From assembly GCA_037349105.1 (NCBI GenBank), contig JAYJMM010000092.1, positions 1,178,001 to 1,242,000 on the forward strand: a stretch of 64,000 bases of DNA. The letters are read 5' to 3'. The notes under the pieces were generated by a model. It did not search any database. It was given only the letters and a program-made list of their open reading frames with translations, and was not told the origin of the DNA. This document shows, in pieces, positions 12,001 through 24,000 of this stretch. The translations under genes were made by a program, and so were the position numbers. Origin of the DNA: Limnomonas spitsbergensis. Taxonomy: Eukaryota > Chlorophyta > Chlorophyceae > Chlamydomonadales. Position 1 is the stretch's first letter. Each line of letters begins with the position of its first letter.

Positions 12001-15000
12001 CACTTACGTTACTTCTGTTATGACCATAGTAACAGTTACACTTACGTTACTTCTGTTATGACCATAGTAACAGTTACACTTACGTTACTTCTGTTATGAT
12101 CAGAGTCGCAGTTACACTTACGTTACTTCTGTTATGATCAGAGTCGCAGTTACACTTACGTTACTTTTGTTATGATCAGAGTCGCAGTTACACTTACGTT
12201 ACTTCTGTTATGATCAGAGTAACAGTTTGACTGAGGTTGAGATGTGAGAAGCAGTTACCCTTCTGTCAAGATCAGAGTAACAGTTCCACACTCCACAGAG
12301 ATTAAGATGTGAGAAGCAGTTACACTGAGAAGCAGTTACACCGAGGTTTTGACAAGAGTTACAATTGCACTGCGCTTACGACGTGAGTAACAGTTACACA
12401 TATATTATGATCGCAGCAGCACTTACATCGAGGTTACACGCAAGCTCTCAGCTGTAGCGCAGCTGCCTTAAGGGTTTAAGGTGCAGCCCTTCAACGTTTA
12501 GGGTGAAAGTTCGAAGGTTCTGAGTGAGGGGATAAACCCACCTGCGGATGCACCCCGGCGGCGGCAGCAAGTAAAACTCGCAGCAGTAGGGTGATCAAGG
12601 TTTCAGGTCCAGGCTTAATTTTTATGGTCCAAGGTTGACGGTATAGGGCGTGAGGGGCTAAACCCACCTGCGGATGCACCCCGAGGACGGAAGCTCGTTG
12701 AACTCCCAGTAGTAGCGCAGATGCCTTTCGGGCTTAAGGTTCAGGGTCCAAGGTTGAGGATGCATTTTTACAGTCCAAAGTTTACGCTTTAGGGTGTCAG
12801 GGTTTACCCACCTGCCAAGGCTTAGGTTATAGGGTGTCAGGGGCTAAACCCACCTGTGGATGCACCCCCGAGGGCGGAAGCTCGTTGAACTCCCAGTAGT
12901 AGCGCAGCTGGCTCTCCCAGTTGAAGTCACGGATGTCCTCAACGCCCTGCTTAACCATGTCCACGACCACGTCCCTGACAAGGTCGAGTAAGGTAATGTA
13001 AATAAAACACGGGTACCGAAAAAGGTCCCTTCGCAAACAATACGCCCTGAGGCATGGAGTAAGGAAGCCACCCGTTCGGCCGTAGCACTAGATAGGTACT
13101 AAGGCAATGTAATTAACAATGTAATCAACAATATAATTAACAATGTAATTAACAGTGTAATTAGCAATGTAATTAACAATGTAATTAACAATGTAATTAA
13201 CAATGTAATTAACAATGTACCGTAATTAACAATGTAATTAACAATATCAATTGATGATGAAAGTGATACATCATTACACATGAATACATGATATGTTTCA
13301 AGCATGCATCACACATGCCCTGCTTGACCATATGGCCACACACCCCTGTCCACAACGACGTCTTTGAGAGGGTCAAGGAAGGTGAATTAATAATAACTGC
13401 ACCGGTCCAGCATGAAAGTAACAACGCAGACAAGAAAAAAACAGAGTCCCCAACGCATGTTTGGTGGAGTGGGAGAACAAGCTGACTCAAGACGTATCCA
13501 GCCGTGTCCTGAAACGCTTGGGATACCTGCAAAAAACAATGACAGATTATTCCTGAACCCTGAACCCACCTGGCATGCACGTCGATCACGACAAGCGCCC
13601 CGCACGTGGACCGCTCGATATTTGTCAACTGGCCGCGCACCAGACCGACAATCTTATTCAGTTGATCGGTGCACTTGTCGCCATAGTCCTTGAGGCCCTT
13701 GGCGCCGCCAGAGGTGATGGCCTCGCCCACTTCACGCGTCCAGTATACCTGGATCATGGTTTAGAGGTTAGGGGTCAGGGTTTGAGAGTTTAGGGTTCAG
13801 AGGTTAGGGGGTCAGGGTTTGAGAGTTAAGCGTTCAGAGGTGAGGGGTCAGAGTTTGAGGATTCAGCGGAAAGGTGCACTTGTTGCACTTATCGCTGGGT
13901 TGAGATTCAGGACTCAAGGTTTGAGGTCCAGCGTCCATGGTTTGAGGTTCAGGGTTGATGGTTTGAGGTTCAGGGTTGATGGTTTGAGGTTCAGGGTTGA
14001 TGGTTTGAGGTTCAGGGTTGATGGTTTGAGGTTCAGGGTTGATGGTTTGAGGTTCAGGGTTGATGGTTTGAGGTTCAGGGTTGATGGTTTGAGGTTCAGG
14101 GTTGATGGTTTGAGGTTCAGGGTTGATGGTTTGAGGTTCAGGGTTGATGGTTTGAGGTTCAGGGTTGATGGTTTGAGGTTCAGGGTTGATGGTTTGAGGT
14201 TCAGGGTTGATGGTTTGAGGTTCAGGGTTGATGGTTTGAGGTTCAGGGTTGATGGTTTGAGGTTCAGGGTTGATGGTTTGAGGTTCAGGGTTGATGGTTT
14301 GAGGTTCAGGGTTTGAGGTTTAGGGTTTGAGGTTTAGGGTTCAAAACCTTTCAAATGTCTGACCTGGGAGCAGTTGAGCACGATCTGCCCTGGCCACTCC
14401 AGGATCCACCGTGCGCGGTCCCCCTTGGCGTACGCCTCCAAGGAGTCTCCTGCGACCTTGTGCAGCGTGCGGCGGATGTCGGCCTCGACCTCCAGCAGCC
14501 ACTTTTCGACAGCGCCTGAGTGTGGGGGGAGGGGAGCGGGGGTGGGGGGTCAAAGCGGGGAGTCAGATGAGGCGGATGTCGGCCTCGACGTCCAGCAGCG
14601 AATTCTCGGCAGCGCCTGAGCGCCGGGGGAGGGGAGCAGCGGTGGGGGGCAGGAGGGGGGGGGGCAATTAAGTGCGGCGGATTTTGGTATCCATATCGAA
14701 ACATGCGATCATATCAATGCAGCCACCCAAGGCCGTTTTCGACTAGGCCAGACAGGGTAAACCGCGCGGAAACCCAGCACGGAAAAGAGGGGGGGGGCAG
14801 GGTTTAGCGATGCAGAGTGAACAGGGATAAGCGTTGCAGAAGGAACAGGATTTCGGGATAAAAACACAAACAGGTACCTGTGGCCGCAGGGTTCACGATG
14901 TCGATGAAGGGGATCTTCTCCCCCTCGACCGAAACCATGCCCGTGATCTCCCCGCCCTTTTCGAAGATGAGCTCCTTGACAGCCTCAAAGCACTTCTTGA

Positions 15001-18000
15001 CAAACGGCTGGACGTTCAGGGGGTCCTGAGTGGGAGGGGTCAGGAGCGGAGGAGGAGGGGGGAGGGGTCAGGGACGGAGGGGGAGGGGGGAGGGGTCAGG
15101 GACGGAGGGGGAGGGGGGAGGGGTCAGGGACGGAGGGGGAGGGGGGAGGGGTCAGGGACGGAGGGGGAGGGGGGAGGGGTCAGGGACGGAGGGGGAGGCG
15201 GAAGGGGTCAGGGACGGAGGGGGAGGGGGGAGGGGTCAGGGACGGAGGGGGAGGGGGGAGGGGTCAGGGACGGAGGGGGGAGGGGGGAGGGGTCAGGGAC
15301 GGAGGGGGGAGGGAGGAGGGGTCAGGGACGGAGGGGGAGGGGGGACGGGTCAGGGACGGAGGAGGAGGGGGGAGGGGTCAGGGACGGAGGGGGAAGGGGG
15401 AGGGGTCAGGGACGGAGGGGGAGGGGTCAGGGACGGAGGGGGAAGGGGAAGGGGTCAGGGACGGAGGGGGAGGGGGGGGGGGTCAGGGACGGAGGGGGGA
15501 GGGGGGAAGGGTCAGGGACGGAGGGGGGAGGGGGGAGGGGTCAGGGACGGAGGGGGAGGGGGGAGGGGTCAGGGACGGAGGGGGAGGGGGGAGGGGTCAG
15601 GGACGGAGGGGGGAGGGGGGAGGATCAGGGACGGAGGGGGAGGGGGGAGGGGTCAGGGACGGAGGGGGAGGGGGGAGGGGTCGGGGACGGAGGGGGAGAG
15701 GGGGGAGGGGTCAGGGACGGAGGGGGAGGGGGGAGGGGTCAGGGACGGAGGGGGAGGGGGGAGGGGTCGGGGACGGAGGGGGAGAGGGGAGGATCAGGGA
15801 CGGAGGGGGAGGGGGGAGGGGTCGGGGACGGAGGGGGAAGGGGGAGGGGTCAGGGACGGAGGGGGAGGGGGGAGGGGTCGGGGATGGAGGGGGAGGGAGG
15901 AGGGGTCAGGGACGGAGGGGAAGGGAGGAGGGGTCAGGGACGGAGGGGAAGGGAGGAGGGGTCAGGAACGGAGGGGGAGGGAGGAGGGGTCAGGGACGGA
16001 GGGGGAGGGAGGAGGGGTCGGGGACGGAGGGGGAGGGAGGAGGAGTCAGGGACGGAGGGGAAGGGAGGAGGGGTCGAGGACGGAGGGGGTGGGGGAGGGG
16101 TCAGGGACGGAGGGGAAGGGAGGAGGGGTCAGGGACGGAGGGGGTGGGGGAGGGGGAAGAAGCTAAGGGAATGCTGGGAGGGGGGTAATGGGCGATAAGG
16201 CAGATACCCAGCCACTACAACTCAACCTCCCCCCTCTTCCGACCTTTGCCTCGCTGAGCATCTCTAGTAGCTTGTCGTTCGCCAGAAAGAATTTGCTAGG
16301 GAAGGCCATCTTCTTGGCATCTAAATCTAGAGTTAAGAGGCCAAGACCCAAGCGCTAACACCGAACCTCCTCCCCTCTCCCACCTTGGCCTTGCGGAGGA
16401 TCCTCAGCAGATTTACATTCAACAAAAAAGAGTAAGCGAGAGAGGGCCATCTTCTTGGCATCCCAATATAGGTTTCGGTGGCCCAGACCCCAACCGCTCA
16501 ACCCCTACCCATCTTCCCCTCTCCCACCTTGGCCTCGCTTAGGATCTCCAGCTGAGATTTCCATTCAACAAAAAAGAGTAAGCGAGAGAGGGCCATTTTC
16601 TTGGCATCCAAATCTAGGTTTCAGTGGCCCGAGACCCTCCTCATCCTCCCCTCTCCCACCTTGGCCTCGCTGAGGATTTCAAGCAGCTCGTCATTCGACA
16701 GAAAGAAGAAGCGAGGGAAGGCCATCTTTTTCGTGTCCAGAAAGTCATTGAGGCCCTTCTCCACTATATCCAGCTGCTGGTTGCAGCGCTGCAAGTCCTC
16801 CAGCAGGCCCTCAAACTCAGCCACCTGGGCAGAGGGGGGAGGGAATGTGTGAGAGGGGGTGAGAGGGAGTGAGAGTGTGTGACAGGGGTGGCAGGGAGAG
16901 TGTGTGTGGAAGATCTTGAGCAGGCCTTCAAACTCAGCCACCAGGACAGGGGGGGGGAGGGTGTGTGTGAGAGCGCCACCAGGACAGAGGGGGGTGACAG
17001 GGAGAGAGTGTGTGAAAGTCAGGCCTTCAAACTCAGCCCCTGGACAGGAGGGGGCAGGGAGGGGATAATGTATAGATTGGGGGTAATTCATTTGAATTGT
17101 TTACCAGTATTTGAAATGTTTACCAGTATTTGAAATGTTTACCAGTATTTGAACTGTTTACCAGTATTTGAATTGTTTATCAGTATTTGAATTGTTTACC
17201 AGTATTTGAAATGTTTACCAGTATTTGAAATGTTTACCAGTATTTGAACTGTTTACCAGTATTTGAATTGTTTATCAGTATTTGAATTGTTTACCAGTAT
17301 TTGAATTGTTTACCAGTATTTGAATTGTCTACCAGTATTTGAACTGTTAACCAGTATTTGAATTGTTTACCAGTATTTGAATTGTTTACCAGTATTTGAA
17401 TCGTTTACCAGCATTTGAATTGTTTACCAGTATTTGAATTGTTTACCAGTATTTGAATTGTTTACCAGTATTTGAATTGTTTACCAGTATTTGAATTTTT
17501 TACCAGTATTTGAATTATGCATGCCAGCTTCCTAGGCAGCCTTCCCAGTGCTTCAGCTGAACACGTAGCTCATTGTATAATCCCTTCGGATTGCATGATT
17601 CATTTACGGTATTCATTTCTTAATTTATTTATGTCCCCACACCTTAATCATCAGCGGTGTCTCCTGCACCCTCGTCATCACGGAGCGCCAGGTCGTGTCC
17701 ATCTCCTTGAACGCCATGCCCTCGCGTGGGATCTGCTTCATGATCTCCTCGGCTCCAAAGATGGGTTCCAGGTACAGCCACTTGCCCTGGCACTTGAGCC
17801 ACTGCTCCAGAATGTCCTGGGGGCGAGAGGAAGGGCAAGAGAGCGGGGGTGGATGAAGGAGGGTGGGGAGAAAGGAAGGGCAAGAGAGGGAGGGCAAGCG
17901 AGGGAAGGGGCGAGAGGAAGGGCAAGCGAGGGAGGAGGGATGAACGAGGTTGGAAAAAAGGAAAGGCAGACAGGGGGAGAGAGGAAGGGCAAGAGAGGAA

Positions 18001-21000
18001 GGACGGGGGAGGGATGAACGAGGTTGGGAAAAAAGGAAAGGCAGAGGGGGGGAAGAAAGGAAGGGCAAGAGAGGGTGGAGGGATGAAGGAGGGTGGAGAT
18101 ATGTATTGTGTTCAGGTACCGCCACTTGCCCTGACGGAGCCACTGCTCCAGAATATCTTGGGAGGGAGAGGAATGGGCAAGAGGGGTAAAGGACCTGGGT
18201 GAAAGAGGGCAGGGAAGGTCAGGAAGGGCAGGTGTGTGGGGGAGGGGATGTGGTTGGGATAGGGCAGGGCCTAGCAGGGCAGGGCAGGGTAAAAAATGTT
18301 GTCAAGGTTCATCAGCTGCTCCGAATTCTCCGGGGCAAGAAAAGAGCCTTTAGTACCCCACCCACCCACACTTCCAACGCCTGGAACCAGAAGACCAGCA
18401 TCTTCCACACACCCCGACCACCATGCACACACTTTCCCACACCTCCCCACACCTGGAAGGTGACCAGCTTCTTCTCCCACGGCGCCAGCCTGTCGATGAA
18501 GGGCTTGGCAAAGGGGGACGCGCTCATGGCCTGGCTCTTGATAATGTGGTCATCGAGCAGCATCTGCGCCTCGTCCACCGGGCCGCCCTTCAGGATGAAC
18601 GTGCCTGATCAGGTTTTTTGTTAAGGGTTAAGGGTTAAGTGTTAAGGGTTAAGTGTTAAGGGTTAAGTGTTAAGGGTTAAGTGTTAAGGGTTATGGGTTT
18701 AGGGTTAAGAGTTAAGGGTTAAGTGTTAAGAGTTTAGTGTTAAGGGTTAAGGGTTAAGGTACGCCCTTCAGGATGAGCGTGCCTGATCAGGGGAGTTAAG
18801 TGAGGGTTGGGTCAGGGGCAGGAGGGGTAAGGGCGTGTGAAGCATGTCGTGAGCAGGAGGTTCAGGGTTTAGGAGCCTGGTATTGTGAGCGTGGGGTCAG
18901 GGGCTCAGAGGTTCAGGAGCAGGGCGGGTGGGAGCATTATGTTCAGGATGTAGCCCCCCTACCTGTCTCTTTCCATGGTCCCAGCTCAAACGTTAGCTCC
19001 TCCCAGTCCGACATCATCTTGTCCATGGCCTTCTCGATCGACCACTCGCGGCTGGCGCTGTCGCTGAGCTCAGTAATCTGAAGACAGGAAGAAGGGGGGG
19101 GAGATGAGGGAGGTGAGGGAGGGAGGGAGGTGAAGGAGGTGAGAGTGGGAGGTGAGGGAGGGAGGGAAAGGAGAGGATGGATGGATATCAACCACCTCTG
19201 CTGCCGCAGCCCCCGGGGACTCTTGAGGATCTGGGGCCTGCATTGCGACAGCTACCACTTACCTTCTGCTGCTGCAGCGCGATGTCGTGGTCCAGCAATC
19301 GCTTGAGGCTGGTCACTTCGTCGCGTTTGATCTCGAAGCCGACAATGTCAGCCATTGCGTTCCAGTGCCGCTCACGCAGCCCGGGATTACAAATGGCTGC
19401 AATCAGATGCAGATGTTCCTAGGGAAGAGTGCAAGGAGAGGGTTGGGGGGCAAGGAGAGTAGGAGGCTGGGTTTGCGCAATGTTGACCCCAAATCGCAGG
19501 CTCAAAGGGGGAGTGGGAGGGACGCTACGGATTATATGTTGTTGTCTTCGTTTGCTTTCCTGTGCCGTTCACACAGCCTGGGATTGCACACCCTTGTTCA
19601 AACAAAACAAACTGCCGCTCGAAAAATGAGCTAGGAACAAACCGCTGCAACAGGAACACCGCCGGAAGTGCACAAACAAACCGTACGTCCCAAACCCCTT
19701 AACCCCAAACCCTTAACCCGACACCCTAAACTAGAAACCCTAAACCAACTGCCTCACCTGGAACAGCACCACCTTCGCCTTCCCCTCATCCGCGATCGCA
19801 AGCGGCGCCGGACGCGCCTCGCTGCATCGCCGGAAACACAAGTGTGAGAAGAGGTGTGGGAGGGGTGTGCGACAGGAGTGTGAACATCACAGGGTATGAG
19901 TAGGAGAGGGAGGCCAGAGTCCATGGGTGCGAAAGGTGCGGCCATGGATTCTGGTCGCAGCCCCTACCCCCTTGAGCCTCCCACTCCCCCTACAGCATCT
20001 CCACACCCTCTCACCCGCCGCTCTGCCCGAAAACAGCTTGGCGAGCTGGTACAGCTAATGGAAAACGTCATTTGGGTCTGCCTCCACGTCCTTGACTTGA
20101 ACCCATACTGCCTCCCCTCAACCTCCCCTCTGCCCCCTTGAGCCTCTCCCCACCCTCTCACCCGCCGCTCTGCCCCGAGAACAGCTTGGTGAGTTTGTAC
20201 AGCTTGCGGAAGGCGTCGTTGGTGTCCACCTCCACGTTTTCCACCTAACCCCATACTGCCTCCCCTCAGCCTCCCCTCTGCCCCCTTGAGCCTCTCCCCA
20301 CCCTCTCACCCGCCGCTCTGCCCCGAGAACAGCTTGGTGAGTTTGTACAGCTTGCGGAAGGCGTCGTTGGTGTCCACCTCCACGTTTTCCACCTAACCCC
20401 ATACTGCCTCCCCTCAGCCTCCCCTCTGCCCCCTTGAACCTCTCCCCACCCTCTCACCCGCCGCTCTGCCCCGAGAACAGCTTGGTGAGTTTGTACAGCT
20501 TGCGAAGGGCGTCATTTGAATCCGCCTCCACGTCCTCCACCTAACCCCATACTGCCCCCCCTCAATCTCCCCTCTGCCCCCTTGAGCCTCTCCCCACCCT
20601 CTCACCCGCCGCTCTGCCCCGAGAACAGCTTGGTGAGTTTGTACAGCTTGCGGAAGGCGTCGTTGGTGTCCGCCTCCACCTCCTCCGGGTTGAGGTGTAT
20701 AAAGGGGCCGTTCATCCAGGAGGAGTACTTGTCGTAAAACTGGGGCAGGGGTGAGGTTTCAGAAAGAGGTTTCAAAACGAGGTTTCAAAAAGAGGTTTTA
20801 TGAAAAAGAGGTTTCAGAACGATGTTTTAGAAAGAGGTTTTAGAACGCACTTTCAGAAAGAGATTTTAGTGAAGGTTTGAGAAAGAGGTTTGAGAAAAAG
20901 GTTTCAGGAAGAGAGTCAGCATGACAACTTTTTGTGTGAATGAGGCAGGGGCAGGGGCAAGGGGTCAGAAAGAGGGTTTAGAAGGAGGGTTATCAAAATT

Positions 21001-24000
21001 AATTTTCTTAACTGGGGCAGGGGCATGGGTTCAGAAAGAGGGCCGACAGGCGCACTTTTCGTAAAACAGACAGGAGCAAGTGCAGGTGCAGGGATAGGGC
21101 AGGGGCAGGGATAGGGGCAGGTGCATGGGTTTCAGGGTTTGCTCACCTGACTGACAGTGGACCACAGGCTGGGATAGGGATCCAACGTAGACATCATCTT
21201 TTAGAGACACTGCCATGCTCAATGTGAGGTTTGAGCCTAACCCTGACCTGGAACCTGCAGGGTTCAAGGTTTTTTGCCTACCTGACTGACGGTGGACCAC
21301 AGGCTGGTGTAGGGATCCAACGTGGACATCATCTTGGAGACGCTGCCATACTTGGTGGCGGCCCACCTGTCAGGAGAGAGGGGGGCAGGGCAGGAATGAG
21401 GGAAGGAGGGCTGAATGGAGCTGAATGGGCTGAACAACCCACCCAAACATCATCTCCTGTCCGTTGATGTACTACAACCCATCCACACATCATCTCACGT
21501 CCGTTGATGTACTAAAACCCACCCAAACATCTTTTACCCTGCCCGTTGATGTACTACAACCCACCCAAACATCTTATCCTGCCCGTTGATGTACTACAAC
21601 CCACCCAGACATCATCTCCTTCCTGTTGATGTACTACAAGTCTACAACCCACCCAAACATCTTATCCTGCCCGTTAATGTACTACAACCCACCCAAACAT
21701 CATCTCCTGCCCAATAATGTACTACAACCCACCCAAACATCTTCTCCTGCCCGTTGATGTACTCCGCCTCTACCACAGCAGCCTTCAGCTTGTCTTGCAG
21801 CTCGCCCACCTCGGTTGAAGTCTGGTCGCGGCGGACCTGGAATCAGAGGGGGAAACGGAGGACAAAGGTTTTTCGGCATAGGTTTTCAGGCGTAGAAGTG
21901 TAAGGTTTAGGGTTTGGACATAGAGTCCAGGCGAAGGATTTGGGCTCATCTTGCAGCTTGCCCACCTCCGTTTAGGGTCTGGTCGCGTTGGAATCAGGGT
22001 GAAAAAGGGGAGGGGGGCATCCCTCCACACCTGCCCAGGATTTAGGGTTCAGGTTGTAGCTTCCCCATCCCCCAAAACCCTACCCCCCCACCCCCAAAAT
22101 CCCATCCCAAGCAAGCGCTCACCAGATCCACCTTGAAGTCGCATCCCTCCGCATCAGCTCAGGATTCAGGGTTCAGGCTATTGCTTCCCCACTCTATCCC
22201 CCAAACCCTCAACCCTAGCCCCCAGACCCTAGCCCACAAACCCTGAACCCTAGCCCACAAGCCCTTAAAGGTAGCCCCCAAACCCTCAACCCTACCCCCC
22301 AAACCCTGAACACCCCAAACATGCGCTCACCATGTCTGTCTTCAGGTGGTATCCCTCCACGTCCGCCGCGTACTGCTCGAGCGCCTCGCCAAAGAGCTTT
22401 CTCCGAGCCTTCAGCTGCGTCTCAAAGTCCTTGTTCTCGACGTTGGCCTTGGTGGTGGCCTCCTTGAGGATATCGACGATCTTCTTGGGCCACTCGTACG
22501 CCTTGATCGCGATCTCAAAGTCCTCTTCCGGCAGTGCGATCCTGTAAAATATTTAGTGGTTCTTAGAGTCAGGTTTTCATGGTTTAATGTATGGTAAATT
22601 CAAACTAACGGGTCTCTGATGTTTGATTCTTAAACCTCAAAGGGCAATTTACATTATAGACTCAAACATGCATCCTTAGAGACCCTGTATATTTACTTTT
22701 CCGCCCTAGCTTGTCCAGGGACAGACGGGCCTGCCTCACACTTTGGTAAGCCCGAGCAAAAGTGTGACCCTGGCGGAATCACACCTGTGGTCCATGAGGA
22801 AGTCGTCTCGGTCCTTGTTGCGTTGGATAGCTTCTCGTAGCTTCTCCTGGTCTTGTACCGCCCTCTGGATGTACTTCTTGAGCCCGATCACCTCCTCAGT
22901 CGTGTGGCTGATCTTGCTCACCTCAGCAGCCATGATCTAAGGGTTACATGGGCGGTTGCACAGTCAGGTTAATTCCCTCCACACACAGACACACACCTGG
23001 TACTCCTCCAGTACTCCTCCGGTAGCCTTAACCCTAAACCCCAAACACACACACCTGGTACTCCTCCGTGACCCTTTACCCTACACCCCAACACACACAC
23101 CTGGTACTCCTCCGTGACCCTTTACCCTACACCCCAACACACACACCTGGTACTCCTCCGTGACCCTTTACCCTACACCCCAACACACACACCTGGTACT
23201 CCTCCGTGACCCTTTACCCTACACCCCAACACACACACCTGGTGCTCCTCCGGTACCCTAAACCCTTAACCCCAAACACACACACCTGGTACTCCTCCGT
23301 GACCCTAAACCCTAAACCCCAAACACACACACCTGGTACTCCTCCAGTACCCTAAACCCTAGACCCCAAACACACACACCTGGTACTCCTCTGTGACCTT
23401 CACATTTGACGCGCGCAACGACCGCCGGATCTGGTCCAGCAGGCTGTGCACAAGCGCCTCGGCGCTGCTTGCCAGCAGCTCCTTGAAGTCGTAGCAGCGC
23501 ACGTAATAGAAGCCGGTCCGTACGTTGTCGGTGGAGGTCATGCGGAGGGTCTCGGCGGCATGCGTGAGGCGGTGCACCTCGGCCAGGTAGTCCTCCAGGC
23601 TGGGCTCAGGCTCACGTGCGCCAAAGTCTTGGACTGGGATGAGGAGGGGAAGGTAAAAGGACAGAGGTTCAGACTAGGAGGGTGGGGAAGAGGGAGCAGG
23701 CGGTACGAGGGAGGGGCCGGAGCAAGGGGGGGGGTGGGGGTTGTATGAGCAGAGGCAAGGAGTAGGCGTCAGGCGGTGCACCTTGGCCAGGTAGTCCTCT
23801 AGGCTGGGCCCAGGCTCACGTATGCCCAAGTCTTGGAATGGGAGGGGGGAGGGTTTGGTGAGTCAAGGTTCAGACCGGGAGGAGAGGGGAGGAGTGGGTG
23901 GTATGAGCGAAATAAGTATGCGGGAGGCGGCGTGTGTGAGGCGATGCACCTCGGCCATATGTGTGTGCCGTAAACGTGCCATATGTGTGCCTATGCGTGA

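Larger units (their letters stand above)
8031..15025 (-). other. Dynein heavy chain exons 25-34 (linker end and AAA1, the main ATPase site)
   Basis: Exons: 15025-14878, 14515-14364, 13748-13570, 12974-12854, 11979-11882, 11609-11446, 10802-10705, 9984-9838, 9309-9188, 8245-8031. They read [58 protein letters not shown] and [20 protein letters not shown]. Then come the AAA1 Walker A ([10 protein letters not shown], exon 11609-11446) and Walker B (CFDEFN, exon 10802-10705), followed by [19 protein letters not shown] and the AAA1-AAA2 connector. The invariant Lys, Thr, Asp and Glu of AAA1 are all present, so the main hydrolysis site looks active. Confidence 0.95.

Noticed and set aside
13819..14316. 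165-codon ORF of RVDGLRF repeats
   Set aside because: Translation of the 21-bp minisatellite; the period is a multiple of three, so any frame without a stop stays open.
14834..16198. Two very long plus-strand ORFs (454 and 378 codons) rich in Gly, Arg and Glu
   Set aside because: They are translations of the G/A minisatellite in a dynein intron. Codon content follows the repeat and there are no start context, splice sites or homology.
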